64,000 nt of DNA from Chloroflexota bacterium (GCA_028873975.1 JAPPMO010000089.1:25259-89258); one strand, 5' to 3'. Shown: positions 45,312 through 54,592, counted from the first letter of the stretch. The notes: generated from the sequence alone by a model not told the origin. Numbers and translations: made by a program.

Positions 45312-46064
45312 ATGCGCATTGAACTGAAAGACAAGGTCGCTCTTGTTACCGGTTCGGCGCGCCGGATCGGCCGCGCCATCGCGCTGGAACTGGCGAAGCA
45401 AGGCTTGAACATACTTGTGCATTACCACAGCAGTGATCCGTCTCAGGTGCGGGATACTCTGCAGGAGATCAAATCGCTGGGCGTGGATGCCTTTGCGGTC
45501 CGCGCCGACCTCAGCCAGGCCGAAGGCGTCGAAGAACTCTTCAGCGCGTATCAGCAGTGCTTTGACCGGCTAGACATTGTGGTGAACAGCGCCGCGGTTT
45601 TTCAGCAGCGAGCCTTTCTCGACGTGTCCCTGGAAGATTGGGATCTGACGATGGCGCTAAACTTGAGAGCGCCTTTTCTGATTACCCAGCGCGCGGCGCT
45701 CATCATGCAAGACAATCCCGTACCGGGCGGTACGATCATCAATATCTGCGACGCCGGCGTTGACGGACCCTGGAGCCAATACCCCCATCATGGCATCAGC
45801 AAATCCGGCTTGTGGATGCTGACGCAGGTCAGCGCTCTTTCGCTTGCTCCCACAATTCGTGTCAACGCTGTCGTTCCGGGTCCCGTGCTGAAGACGGACA
45901 GGCGGGATCTAACGGACGCTGCCTGGGCGGAGGTCGCCGAGCATATCCCGCTGAAACGCACGGGCTCGGCCGGCGATGTGGCGCGGGCTGTCCTCTACTT
46001 GTGTCAGGAAGACTATATCAGTGGCGCCCTGCTTCATCTGACCGGCGGCGAGCACCTGACCTAG
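45312..46064 (+). CDS. Short-chain dehydrogenase with altered catalytic residues
   Basis: The 250-residue SDR has a cofactor loop VTGSARRIGRAIA of the pteridine-reductase-like type (Arg-Arg favours NADPH), NSAAVF in place of NNAG, and INICDAGVDG where most SDRs have a catalytic Ser, an Asp as in pteridine reductases. The YxxxK motif is altered: the residue four before the Lys in QYPHHGISKSG is His rather than Tyr. It may be a reductase using another donor, or a non-catalytic relative. GGAG 7 bases before the ATG supports the start. Confidence 0.88.
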   Translation: MRIELKDKVALVTGSARRIGRAIALELAKQGLNILVHYHSSDPSQVRDTLQEIKSLGVDAFAVRADLSQAEGVEELFSAYQQCFDRLDIVVNSAAVFQQRAFLDVSLEDWDLTMALNLRAPFLITQRAALIMQDNPVPGGTIINICDAGVDGPWSQYPHHGISKSGLWMLTQVSALSLAPTIRVNAVVPGPVLKTDRRDLTDAAWAEVAEHIPLKRTGSAGDVARAVLYLCQEDYISGALLHLTGGEHLT

Positions 46065-46933
46065 GGCGCATCGCGCCGCACGCGGCGGAAACCGGCTCCG
46101 TACGCGGCATGGCCCAAGCCAATGACCATGAAGGCTTGGGGATCAACGCTGCTGACATGTTCCTTCAGTTCGCGCACTTGCGACCGTCCAATTGTTACAT
46201 AAAGCATTGTGTGTTCCGCCCCCGTATACCTGCCCTGGATCGTCCAACTGGTGACGCCGCGCTGCAAATTGGCGAAGACCAGCGCCGCAATCTCGTCCGG
46301 CTTGTCGGTGATGATCATGGCGGTACGGATCACGCTGGGTCCTTCCATGACATAATCGGAGGCCATGCCGGCGATGAAAAGCGCGATCGCCGCGTACAAG
46401 GCGCCTTCCCAGCCGTAGACCAGTCCCGCTGCAATGATGATGAGGGCATCGGTGCACAAGAACGTGGTGCTCATGGGAAAGCCGAATCGCCGCTGCAAGA
46501 TCAGCGCCAAGGTCGACGTACCGCCGAGCGTCGCGCCGGCGCGGAAGACCAAGCCGACTCCGACGCCGCCCAGCAAGCCGCCGAACAAAGCGTTCAACAT
46601 GCGGTCTCCGCTGATGCCTTCCCGCGGCACCAAGGGGCCGAGCAAGTCAATCATCAGCGACAATATCGCGCTGATGACCATCGTCCGCAGGATCATGCGC
46701 GTGCCACCGGGCAGCATTTTGTATGCCAGCGCCTGTATCGGGATATTCAAGACGAAGATCATCAGCCCGACCGGCGTATCGAATAACTCGTTGAGAAGCG
46801 TCGACGCGCCCGCGAGCCCTGCCGGGGCGATATCCAGCGGCTGCAGGAAAACGATCAACGATAGCGCGGCGGCAACGACGCCGACGGAGATCAGGACATA
46901 GCGAAAGACAAGATCGCGAAGCATTGCCAACAT
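46061..46933 (-). CDS. YitT-family membrane protein (DUF2179 tail)
   Basis: The 290-residue protein has five to six membrane helices: about residues 12-32, 55-75, 84-100, 115-140 (GGLLGGVGVGLVFRAGATLGGTST) and 160-190. A soluble C-terminal domain (about 200-285) follows. The GGxGxGLxFRxGAxxGGTS motif is the hallmark of YitT/UPF0750 proteins, whose function is unknown; a transport role is suspected. GGAGA lies 8 bases before the ATG. Its stop overlaps the SDR stop through CTAG. Confidence 0.9.
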   Translation of the reverse strand: MLAMLRDLVFRYVLISVGVVAAALSLIVFLQPLDIAPAGLAGASTLLNELFDTPVGLMIFVLNIPIQALAYKMLPGGTRMILRTMVISAILSLMIDLLGPLVPREGISGDRMLNALFGGLLGGVGVGLVFRAGATLGGTSTLALILQRRFGFPMSTTFLCTDALIIIAAGLVYGWEGALYAAIALFIAGMASDYVMEGPSVIRTAMIITDKPDEIAALVFANLQRGVTSWTIQGRYTGAEHTMLYVTIGRSQVRELKEHVSSVDPQAFMVIGLGHAAYGAGFRRVRRDAP

Positions 46934-47057
46934 GGGCGATTCTCCTCGCTAGAGAGCGCGAAGCAACCAAGGGTATTCTGATCTTTTTTACATTATACAC
47001 TTGCGCTGCGTTGCGCGGAACGCCTCCAGGCCGATTTCAATAGGAGCGCCTGACTTA

Positions 47058-47066
47058 TGCTATACT
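47058..47066 (+). promoter_or_regulatory. Candidate extended -10 promoter of metA
   Basis: TGC followed by TATACT. The leader would be about 45 bases with GGGAG 9 bases before ATG 47117; it is too short for a SAM riboswitch and I see no conserved riboswitch pattern. Confidence 0.45.
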
Positions 47067-47116
47067 GATTGCTCGAATCTATTCCGCAATGTTGCCTGAA
47101 TGGGAGTTGACCGACT

Positions 47117-48181
47117 ATGCCATTAGTTGCTCACAGTCCGCTGCCGAGCTTTGACCGCCTAAAACAGCGCGGCCAAGAAGTGCTGACGCTGGACCGCGCC
47201 TTAAAGCAAGACATCCGCGAGTTGCATATCGGCCTGCTCAACATGATGCCGGATGCCGCGTTGGAGATTACCGAGCGGCAGTTCATGCGCCTGGTTGGCA
47301 ACAGCAACCAGATCGCTCAATTCTATGTACACGTCTTTTCCGTGCCCGGTTTGGAGCGCAGCCCGCAAACCGAAGCCTATATCGAACAGTACTATACGAG
47401 TTTCGAGCAAGTCAAAAAAGGTGGTCTGGACGCCCTGATTATCACGGGCGCCAACGTCGCCAATCCCAGCCTCGATAAAGAGAACTTCTGGCAGCCCCTG
47501 ACCGAGGTCATCGAATGGGCGCGCCTGAACGTCACCTCGACTCTCTGTTCCTGCCTGGCGACTCACGCCCTTATGAAGTATTTTTATCAGATCGAGCGCG
47601 CCCAACGAGATAGCAAGAAATGGGGCGTCTTCGAGCATCGTGTCACAGAGCCCGCGCATCCGCTGCTGCGGGAGATCAACACGCGCTTTGACGTGCCGCA
47701 CTCGCGCTGGAATTCCATCTCGCGGGAGCAAATCGAGGGCGCCGGCTTGACCCTGCTTATCCAGAGTTTTGATGGCGAATTCCACATGGCCGTCAGCCCG
47801 GACCAACTGCGGATCGTCTATTTTCAAGGGCATCCCGAATACGACATCAACAGCCTGCTGAAAGAGTATAAGCGCGACCTCTCGCTCTACTTCGCCGGCA
47901 AGAACGAACAGCCGCCGTACCCGGAGAATTACTTCCCGCTGGAAGCGCGCGATATCGCCGAGCGCTACCTGCGGCAAGCGCATCTGGCGCTGGAACGGGG
48001 CGCTGAACTGCCGGTATTCCCGGAGGACGACATGCTGCCCTATCTCGACAATACCTGGGGCGATACCGCCCGCGCGATCTTCAATAACTGGTTGGGCTCG
48101 GTATACCAGGTGACCAACGTCCTGCGCCACATTCCTTTTGATGACGGGATTGATCCCGACAATCCACTGGGCATCTTATGA
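47117..48181 (+). CDS. metA: Homoserine O-acyltransferase (MetA family)
   Basis: MetA acylates homoserine with succinyl- or acetyl-CoA to begin methionine synthesis. The 354-residue protein has HIGLLNMMPDAALEITERQFMRLVGN, ITGANV, the Cys nucleophile region STLCSCLATHA (the SCLA(T/A)HA variant of the more familiar CWGAQ), and the catalytic HPE in VYFQGHPEYD. The acyl donor cannot be assigned safely. The stop overlaps the following esterase gene by ATGA. Confidence 0.92.
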   Translation: MPLVAHSPLPSFDRLKQRGQEVLTLDRALKQDIRELHIGLLNMMPDAALEITERQFMRLVGNSNQIAQFYVHVFSVPGLERSPQTEAYIEQYYTSFEQVKKGGLDALIITGANVANPSLDKENFWQPLTEVIEWARLNVTSTLCSCLATHALMKYFYQIERAQRDSKKWGVFEHRVTEPAHPLLREINTRFDVPHSRWNSISREQIEGAGLTLLIQSFDGEFHMAVSPDQLRIVYFQGHPEYDINSLLKEYKRDLSLYFAGKNEQPPYPENYFPLEARDIAERYLRQAHLALERGAELPVFPEDDMLPYLDNTWGDTARAIFNNWLGSVYQVTNVLRHIPFDDGIDPDNPLGIL

Positions 48182-49029
48182 ACGAGACAGAAACGACCCT
48201 GCTGACAGCCGAAGACTACCTGCGATTTCCCGTCGTCGAGCCCGATCATCGCTACAGTTACGGTGAGGACTCCCAGCAATTCGGCGAACTTTATCTGCCC
48301 GCCTCGGACCCGCCGCACCGGACGATAATCTTGATCCACGGCGGCGGCTACCGGGCGATGTACGATTTGAAACCGATGGGCTCAGTGGCGCGAGCGCTGG
48401 CGGACGATGGCTTTGCCGTTTGGAATATCGAGTATCGCCGGGCAGGCAATGGCGGCGATTTTCCGCAGATGTTCCTCGATGTCGCCGCCGCCGCCGATCA
48501 CTTGAGGCGGCTTGCCGACAGGCACAGTCTCGCTCTGGATTCGGTACTCAGCGTCGGGCATTCGGCGGGCGGTCATTTGGCTTTGTGGCTGGCGGGAAGG
48601 CACAAGGCGCCCCCGGCTAGCCCGCTATATGCGGCCGACAGTTTGCCAATCGCGGGCGCAGTCGCTTTGGCGCCCATCGCCGATATACGCTTTGCTGTCG
48701 AGAAAAAGCTTAGCAGCGAGGCTTTGTTGCAGGTAATGGGTGGAGATGCGCAGGTTGCCCCAGAAAACTACCGCGCCGGTTCACCGCGCGAGTTGCTGCC
48801 GCTAGGAAGTCCACAAGCCCATATCGTCGGGACGGAAGACGCCGCGATCATGAATAATGTCAAAGTTTACCTGGCGGCGGCCAGATCCGCCGGCGACAAG
48901 GCTCAATTGATCGAAGCGCCGCGCGTCGGGCACTTCGAGATCGTCTCAACCGGCGCGCCGGCATTCCGCACGGTGCGCGAGACGATTTGCAACATGCACG
49001 CGATGATCAAAACCGGGGGCGGCGACTAG
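48178..49029 (+). CDS. Alpha/beta hydrolase (HGGG-type esterase, kynurenine formamidase-like)
   Basis: The 283-residue protein has the oxyanion motif LIHGGGYRAMYDLKPM (about residues 45-60), the nucleophile elbow VGHSAGGHLAL (Ser in GxSxG), an acid candidate near IVGTEDAAI and the His in RVGHFEIVS. HGGG esterases hydrolyse small esters or amides, and the overall pattern resembles bacterial kynurenine formamidases. It is translationally coupled to metA. A role linked to acyl-homoserine or amino-acid metabolism is possible but unproved. Confidence 0.87.
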   Translation: MNETETTLLTAEDYLRFPVVEPDHRYSYGEDSQQFGELYLPASDPPHRTIILIHGGGYRAMYDLKPMGSVARALADDGFAVWNIEYRRAGNGGDFPQMFLDVAAAADHLRRLADRHSLALDSVLSVGHSAGGHLALWLAGRHKAPPASPLYAADSLPIAGAVALAPIADIRFAVEKKLSSEALLQVMGGDAQVAPENYRAGSPRELLPLGSPQAHIVGTEDAAIMNNVKVYLAAARSAGDKAQLIEAPRVGHFEIVSTGAPAFRTVRETICNMHAMIKTGGGD

Positions 49030-49087
49030 CAGCGAGTTTCATGGAAACGAAATGACTAACTCCGACGAGCGAAACAAGGATAATCTC

Positions 49088-49498
49088 ATGATTAAGCGAC
49101 TTGCGCACGTCTGTATCGGCGCCGCCGACCTGGATCGCGCCCAACAGTTCTATGTCGATCTGCTCGGCATGGAAATAGCATTTGAATTCATGCGCGGCGG
49201 CGAGCGTATCGGCTTCTATCTTCAAGCGGGCGCGACGAGTTTTATCGAAGTTTTCGCCGAGCGCGAAAGCCGCAAGGATGATCGAGCAAGCCTGAAACAC
49301 TTCTGCCTGGAAGTCGAAGACATTGATGCCCTTATTGCAAAACTGACCGCGCAAGGCGTCGACGTATCCAGGAAAAAATTCGGCGCGGACAATGCCTGGC
49401 AAGCCTGGATCACCGATCCCAATGGCCTGCGCATTGAACTCATGCAATACACAAAAGACAGCACGCAGTTCACGGGCGAATCGGTCCTGCTGGACTAG
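49088..49498 (+). CDS. VOC-family (glyoxalase-like) protein
   Basis: The 136-residue protein has the paired beta-alpha-beta-beta-beta units of the vicinal oxygen chelate fold: IKRLAHVCIGAADLDRAQQFYVDLLGM (metal His 6) and SLKHFCLEVEDIDALIAKLTAQG (second His), with the Glu ligand in DPNGLRIELMQY. Length and motifs fit glyoxalase I-like enzymes; the reaction is unknown. AAGGA 7 bases before ATG 49088 decides the start against ATG 49052. Stop overlaps the ankyrin gene stop via CTAG. Confidence 0.9.
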   Translation: MIKRLAHVCIGAADLDRAQQFYVDLLGMEIAFEFMRGGERIGFYLQAGATSFIEVFAERESRKDDRASLKHFCLEVEDIDALIAKLTAQGVDVSRKKFGADNAWQAWITDPNGLRIELMQYTKDSTQFTGESVLLD

Positions 49499-51048
49499 CC
49501 GCCAGACCGGCGTCGGTCGAATGCCGCTCTCAAGATCGCGTCGAATGCTTCATTATTATGCGGCAGCCAGGCTTCGCTGATGGGCGACCCGGCCTCAACC
49601 AGCAACTGCGCGCAAGCGGCATGATCGCCGCCGCCGAGCCAAGTGTGCTGGCTGCCATAAAAGCAAGTTGTCAGCGGCGTGCCGCCGTAGCCGTTGAGCC
49701 ACTCCAGCGGCGGATCGTCGTCCTCGTTTAGCAAGAGGGCGACAACCTCGTCGTGACCGTGAAAAGCCGCCCAATGCAAGGGCATCATGGCGTCGTCGTC
49801 ATAGATATGCAAGTTGAAACCCAGCGACGCCATCAACTTGACAACTTCAAGCTGGCCCGTCCAGGCTGCGTGCAGCAATTGCCGCTGATCGGATTCTCCT
49901 AACTTTGACACAATCTCGGGATTCGCGGCGACGATCTCTCGCGCCGCCGCGGCCTCCCCGGCCGCGCAAAATGCCAGCAGTCGCGCGTCCAGCGGACTCT
50001 GTTCTACCAGGTAGTCAAATATCTCCCCATGTCCGTACTCCAGCGCAACTTGATGCGGGGACATGCCAGCGCCGGAAAAGGCGTAAACGTATTGGTGCGA
50101 GCCGTCGGCCCGCGGCGTCAATTCGTAGCCGGCCTGGTTGACCCGCGCGCGGATCGCATGGGGATGCCACTCCAGCGCGGTCCTCACCAGCTCAAGTTCG
50201 CCCAGCACGACAGCGGCAAAGATATCGACGGTCGCGCCGCGTTTGATCAATTCTCGAGCGGCATCGTGATTGCCCTCGCCTATTTTCCACTGCAAGGCTG
50301 TGCTTTCGTGGTCGAGATCGCGCGCTTCCAGGTCCGCTCCGCGCGCCAATAACCAATCCATGACGGCCGGAGCCTGGGCATAATGCAGGGGCGTCTTGCC
50401 GTCGCCGCCGCGTTGATTCACAATCGCCGGATCCTTTTCGTAAGCCGCGTCCAGCCAATCAAGCCAGCCCTGCTCGGCCGCCGCGTGGACAGTCACGAGC
50501 GCGCCGCGTTCGATCAAAGCCCCCGCAAGCTCCGCCGAGGCCAATTCCAGCACGTGGAAATCACCCGCCCACCATTGCGATTTGGCGTTGATATTCGCGC
50601 CGTGCTTGAGCAGGGCGTCGACCACGTCCAGGTCGCTTTTGGCGATGATGACGGCGGTCGATCCAAAATCAAAATGCGGGTCGTCAAGGGTCTGGCGCAG
50701 TTCCGGATGCGCTTGCAACAATGCATCCAGCTCGGCCGCGTCGCGGGCATACACCAATCGCTTGAATTGCTCCAGGGCATCCCCGTAATCGCTTTGATTC
50801 AGCTTGATTGCCAGGCGCAATGCGCCCCAGCTTTTCAAGCCGTATTCGCGGGCGATGACGGTCCGCGCGTCCTTGAGCGAGAGGGGATATGCGGGCAGCT
50901 CAGCGCACTCGAGATGCCGGACCTGCGGCAGATGTTGACGGACGCGGCTAATTGCTTCGTCGTCTCCGGCGAGGAAAGACCCTAGCAGCGACGCAGCTTG
51001 TTCCTCTGTCTGCGTTAGAATGAGATTTTGTGGAAATGTTTTGTTCAT
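49495..51048 (-). CDS. Ankyrin-repeat protein
   Basis: The 517-residue protein contains degenerate ankyrin repeats from about residue 105 to the end, with clear units at VDALLKHGANINAKS, GDGKTPLHYAQAPAVMDWLLARGADLEARD, HDAARELIKRGATVD, DQRQLLHAAWTGQLEVVKLMASLGFNLH and MPLHWAAFHGHDEVVALLL. The first 100 residues form a helical N-terminal region with LSLKDARTVIAREYGLKSWGALRLAI, a motif I recall in other bacterial ankyrin proteins. A scaffold or binding role is likely. It is coupled by ATGA to the upstream pentapeptide-repeat gene. No signal peptide is visible. Confidence 0.9.
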   Translation of the reverse strand: MNKTFPQNLILTQTEEQAASLLGSFLAGDDEAISRVRQHLPQVRHLECAELPAYPLSLKDARTVIAREYGLKSWGALRLAIKLNQSDYGDALEQFKRLVYARDAAELDALLQAHPELRQTLDDPHFDFGSTAVIIAKSDLDVVDALLKHGANINAKSQWWAGDFHVLELASAELAGALIERGALVTVHAAAEQGWLDWLDAAYEKDPAIVNQRGGDGKTPLHYAQAPAVMDWLLARGADLEARDLDHESTALQWKIGEGNHDAARELIKRGATVDIFAAVVLGELELVRTALEWHPHAIRARVNQAGYELTPRADGSHQYVYAFSGAGMSPHQVALEYGHGEIFDYLVEQSPLDARLLAFCAAGEAAAAREIVAANPEIVSKLGESDQRQLLHAAWTGQLEVVKLMASLGFNLHIYDDDAMMPLHWAAFHGHDEVVALLLNEDDDPPLEWLNGYGGTPLTTCFYGSQHTWLGGGDHAACAQLLVEAGSPISEAWLPHNNEAFDAILRAAFDRRRSGG

Positions 51049-51659
51049 GGCTTCACTCTAGTAAATCGTCCCATATCGATGTCAGAAGTCCAATTTGTCC
51101 CGTCGGGAAGTACGGTGTTGTGGTCGAACTTTGCGTCTGTTAAGTTTGCGCCCTGTAGTTCCGCTTCCGACAAATCCGCGCCCAGAAAATATGCCTCCGT
51201 CAAGTTCGCTCTCGAAAAATCCGCATATGCCAATTTGGCATAAGTCAAAACCGCCTTGGACAGATCGGAGGTTTGCAAGTTTGTACCTACAAGATAGATG
51301 CCCCACATATTCGCGCCAGAACAGGTCGCGCAGTTTAGCTTGGCTTCGATGACCTTGGCGCCCGATAGATTCGCATTGCTTAAGTTAGCGCCGGTCAGAT
51401 CCGAATCTTCCAGAGTCGCGCCCCATATTTCCGCGCCAGTTAAATCCGCGTTCATCAAGTTGGCGTATTGCATGTTTGCCTCTGACAATCTAGTTTTGCG
51501 CAAGAAAGCGTCCGACAGATTCGCCCAGCGCAAGTTAGCCTCGCGCAAGTCCGCACCGGACAAAATCGAACCCGTGAAATCGGCCCTCGATAGATCCTCG
51601 CCTCGCAGTTTCAAACGTCGCATATTCACGCCGCTGAGCTTAGGGTACTGATTCAGCAC
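51045..51659 (-). CDS. Pentapeptide-repeat protein
   Basis: From GTG 51659 the 204-residue product is almost wholly built of A(D/N)LXX pentapeptides (residues about 15-190: ADFTG, ADLRE, ANLRW, ANLSD and so on), which form a right-handed quadrilateral beta-helix. Such proteins can mimic DNA, as in the Qnr/MfpA topoisomerase-protecting group, or act as scaffolds. A Cys pair (CATC) interrupts the coil near residue 110. In-frame codons upstream of the GTG (to about 51707) read like a natural N-terminus but hold no ATG, GTG or TTG, so the start is uncertain. The stop overlaps the ankyrin gene start by ATGA. Confidence 0.88.
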   Translation of the reverse strand: MLNQYPKLSGVNMRRLKLRGEDLSRADFTGSILSGADLREANLRWANLSDAFLRKTRLSEANMQYANLMNADLTGAEIWGATLEDSDLTGANLSNANLSGAKVIEAKLNCATCSGANMWGIYLVGTNLQTSDLSKAVLTYAKLAYADFSRANLTEAYFLGADLSEAELQGANLTDAKFDHNTVLPDGTNWTSDIDMGRFTRVKP

Positions 51660-51752
51660 TCGCTCGCGCGTCAGCTTCTTAAGTCTGATCGCCTTCTTCC
51701 TTTCAAGTTAGTTTGGCAAGCGATTTCTGCCAAGCTTAGTCCGGTTATCTTA

Positions 51753-52703
51753 TCAATGGAATCCTCCCAGCACCCGCCCCAACACATCGCCATCGACATT
51801 GCCGCCACTGACCAGGACCGCGGTCACGCGCCCGTCGCGCGGCAGTACATCATGCAGCAGCGCCGCCACGCCGACCGCCCCGCCGCCTTCAACCACCCAG
51901 CCTTGCGTCTCGATCATGTAGCGCATGGCAGCGGCAATCTGTCGCTCGCTCACCAGCGCCACTTCATCGACCAATCGCCGCGAAATGGGCACGGTGATTG
52001 AACCCGCTTCAATCTCGCCGGAAAGCGCTTCCGCCAGCGTATCCCAGACTTGCGGTCTGTCGTTGTCATAGAAGAGGTTATACATGGCCGGCGCCGACTC
52101 CGCGTTGACGCCGATGACCTCGATATCCGGGTTCATACCCTTGACCGCTGTCGCGACGCCCGCGATCAGCCCGCCGCCGCTCACCGGCGCCAACACCCGC
52201 TCGACCTCCGGCAATTGCGCCATGATCTCGAGGCCGATTGTGCCGGCGCCCGCGATCACTTGCCGGTCGTTATAAGGAGATATCCAGGTGCGACCGTGAG
52301 AAACCCGGCGCAGCGCTTCGGCTTCCGCTTGGTCATAGTTGTCGCCATAAAGTACCGCCTCGGCATCATATCGCCGAACATTGTCGATCTTTTTCTCGGG
52401 CGTATTCGTCGGCATTAAAATTTGGGCCGAGGCGCCGGTCAGCTGCGCGGCATAGGCAAGCGCGCCGGCGTGATTGCCCGACGATGCCGCGATGATGCCC
52501 TTGTCGCGCGCGGCTTCATCGAGGGACAGGATGGCGTTGAGCGCGCCGCGGATCTTGAAAGAATGCGTTTTGTTGGCGTTTTCCAGCTTGAGCCAAGCCT
52601 TCTCGCCTAGCTTGGGCGCGGCTTCCAGCGGCGTCGGGACCAGATGCGCCCCCAAGCGCTGCCCGGCGAGGACAATGTCGCCCAGTGTGACGGTTTCAGA
52701 CAT
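51753..52703 (-). CDS. Catabolic threonine/serine dehydratase
   Basis: The 316-residue fold-type II PLP enzyme has the Lys in KTHSFKIRGALNA, the substrate loop ASSGNHAGALAYAA, the phosphate-binding loop VSGGGLIAGVA and a C-terminal VSGGNVDGD that contacts the cofactor nitrogen. No ACT-like regulatory domain is present, which fits the catabolic rather than the biosynthetic threonine ammonia-lyase. It starts 3 bases after the IolE-like gene stop and is probably co-transcribed with it. A more diverged paralogue is at 11204-12154. Confidence 0.9.
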   Translation of the reverse strand: MSETVTLGDIVLAGQRLGAHLVPTPLEAAPKLGEKAWLKLENANKTHSFKIRGALNAILSLDEAARDKGIIAASSGNHAGALAYAAQLTGASAQILMPTNTPEKKIDNVRRYDAEAVLYGDNYDQAEAEALRRVSHGRTWISPYNDRQVIAGAGTIGLEIMAQLPEVERVLAPVSGGGLIAGVATAVKGMNPDIEVIGVNAESAPAMYNLFYDNDRPQVWDTLAEALSGEIEAGSITVPISRRLVDEVALVSERQIAAAMRYMIETQGWVVEGGGAVGVAALLHDVLPRDGRVTAVLVSGGNVDGDVLGRVLGGFH

Positions 52704-52706
52704 GGC

Positions 52707-53603
52707 TCACAAACCGATTTGCCGCAGGTATTCCCGATTGCGCGTCGCCGATTCCAGCGGCCTGCCCAAGCCCGGCAAGACATCCTGCTCAACCACGATC
52801 CAGCCGTCGTAAGCGATCGCGTCCAGTTTGCGCAGGACGCCTGCAAAATCGACATCGCCTCTTCCCAATTCGGGGAAGATGCCTTGCCCAACCGAAGCCG
52901 GACCGTCCCAGCTGTATTGACGCGATTGCGCGGCCACGTCCGGATCATGATCCTTGAAATGCACCAGCCAAATACGGTCGGCGAATGCTTCGATGTCTGC
53001 AAATGGATCGCCGCCGCCAAAAGCCCAATGCCCGGTATCAAAGACCAAGCCCAGCGTCTCGCTATCAGTCATTTCCATCAGACGCGCGGTTTCGGCCGGC
53101 GTTTCCACCCAGGTGCCAATATGATGATGAAATACGGTGCGCAATCCGGTCTCGTCCATCACGCGCCGCGCTACAGTGTCCGCGCCACGCGCGAAGACAT
53201 CCCAGCCCGCTTCGTCCAGACCCATCTCCGGGCTGATGCGGCCGGCATTGAGGGTGCGCGTCGGATCAGTATACGGATCGTTGCCAAGGACGATTACACA
53301 TGTCTCGCCGCCGACTGCCGCCAGCAGTTTCGCGGTGCGCAGGCAATCGTCCGCGCTCTCTTGATGACGATCAGCGTCATGCAGATAAACGCTCACCCAG
53401 GAGGCCAGCAGCGCCAGGCGCCGCCGCGCCAGCTCCTCGCTCAACCGAGCCGGGTCGGTGGGCATGAATCCCCAATCGCCCAATTCTGTGCCGGCATAGC
53501 CGCTGGCTGCGATTTCATCGAGCACGCGGACATAGTCATATCGTTCGCCTTCGATATTCTCGATGACACCCCAGGAACAGGGCGCGTTCGCCACCCGTAA
53601 CAT
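52707..53603 (-). CDS. IolE-like sugar phosphate isomerase/epimerase (TIM barrel)
   Basis: The 298-residue protein belongs to the AP-endonuclease-2-like TIM-barrel group. [10 protein letters not shown] near the start is characteristic of IolE (myo-inosose dehydratase) relatives; metal-binding residues are visible in [30 protein letters not shown] and the closing VVEQD. ATG 53603 is chosen because GGAGG lies 5 bases upstream, whereas longer starts lack a site. With iolB elsewhere in the window it suggests inositol or related polyol catabolism. It sits next to a low-GC restriction-modification insert. Confidence 0.85.
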   Translation of the reverse strand: MLRVANAPCSWGVIENIEGERYDYVRVLDEIAASGYAGTELGDWGFMPTDPARLSEELARRRLALLASWVSVYLHDADRHQESADDCLRTAKLLAAVGGETCVIVLGNDPYTDPTRTLNAGRISPEMGLDEAGWDVFARGADTVARRVMDETGLRTVFHHHIGTWVETPAETARLMEMTDSETLGLVFDTGHWAFGGGDPFADIEAFADRIWLVHFKDHDPDVAAQSRQYSWDGPASVGQGIFPELGRGDVDFAGVLRKLDAIAYDGWIVVEQDVLPGLGRPLESATRNREYLRQIGL

Positions 53604-53706
53604 CATCGCCTCCAATTTCGAGCTTTGTGATATGAAGTATAGCGATTAGAGGTTGCTTGACAACACAAAGTTAAAGCCTTGCTATAAATCGGCAAACATG
53701 AATGTT

Positions 53707-53741
53707 GACTTATAGTCCGTAGATAAAAATGACTTAGGACA
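53707..53741 (+). promoter_or_regulatory. C-box-like operator before the HTH-nuclease gene
   Basis: GACTTATAGTC at 53707-53717, followed by CGT, matches the consensus site of restriction-modification controller proteins (PvuII/Esp1396I class, from memory). A second, weaker half-match GACTTAGGACA lies at 53731-53741. The ATG at 53756 is only 15 bases further and has no ribosome site, as is common for leaderless controller genes. TTGACA at 53657 and TATAAA at 53683 (20-base spacer) are a weak additional promoter candidate. Confidence 0.65.
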
Positions 53742-53755
53742 CTACCCTTTTCGAT

Positions 53756-54592
53756 ATGGATTCCGTAAGCAACATAAAAGCGCTTTTCGGCGAAAGAATT
53801 CGCGAATTGCGTTTGTCCAAGGGGCTATCACAAGAAAAACTCGGCGCGTTATGCGGCCTCGATAGAACTTATATCAGCAGTATTGAACGTGGTCATAGAA
53901 ACGTCAGCTTAGAGAATATTTCTTCCATTTCTGAAGCGTTAAGCATCAACATAAGTGAACTGTTCAAAGGCATACCGACTAACAATATCAACGATATTCT
54001 TGGAAAATGGAAAATAACTGCAGAAGAGTTAACAGCTATTGTAGATGAAAATCCTAGCCTTCGCGGCTTTATGCTAGGTTATGTCGCGGAGCACAAAGCC
54101 CGAGATTTTTTGGAAAAGTTGCCCGATGTTTCGGGATTGTGCAAACCAGATGATCACGATCGCGGGGGAGGCAGCAAGAATGACATTGTCGCAATCTACA
54201 AAGAACGTGAATTTTCTTTCGAGGTAAAGTCCTTGCAAACAAATTCAATCAAATATGATTCAGAAAGGGGAATATACGAAGGGCGAGTTCAAGTTGACGC
54301 AAGTGATAGACGTCCCGTAACATTTCCTGATGGTACAGAACTTCAGACAACATGCTTGCTGGTTGGCCAATTTGACATACTTGTACTAAATCTTTTTCAA
54401 TTCAGGCAAGAGTGGGACTTCGCATTTATTCTCAATAGTGACTTGCCTAGATCCAAGTACCATAAATATACCTCATACCAGAAAGACCATTTATTAGCAA
54501 CTACCGTAAATGTGACTTTGCCTATTCAGCCACCATATACTGTAAATCCTGTAGAGTTGTTAGACAAACTCATTGAGACCAAGGCTATTTAG
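53756..54592 (+). CDS. HTH-PD-(D/E)xK fusion: self-regulating restriction endonuclease (C.R fusion)
   Basis: The 278-residue protein has an N-terminal Xre-type helix-turn-helix (about residues 8-70; [33 protein letters not shown]) that reads like a restriction controller protein. A nuclease domain follows with the PD-(D/E)xK-like core NDIVAIY (Asp 143) and FEVKSL (Glu 156, Lys 158), preceded by a helix with acidic residues (Glu 112, Glu 120). The convergent methyltransferase gene overlaps its 3-prime end by 8 bases. I infer a type II restriction enzyme that also regulates its own system. The DNA is clearly AT-richer than the surroundings, a sign of transfer. Confidence 0.85.
   Translation: MDSVSNIKALFGERIRELRLSKGLSQEKLGALCGLDRTYISSIERGHRNVSLENISSISEALSINISELFKGIPTNNINDILGKWKITAEELTAIVDENPSLRGFMLGYVAEHKARDFLEKLPDVSGLCKPDDHDRGGGSKNDIVAIYKEREFSFEVKSLQTNSIKYDSERGIYEGRVQVDASDRRPVTFPDGTELQTTCLLVGQFDILVLNLFQFRQEWDFAFILNSDLPRSKYHKYTSYQKDHLLATTVNVTLPIQPPYTVNPVELLDKLIETKAI

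Noticed and set aside
47040-47116. Possible methionine (SAM) riboswitch before metA
   Set aside because: The predicted leader is about 45 bases, too short for known SAM riboswitches, and no multi-helix core or terminator is seen.
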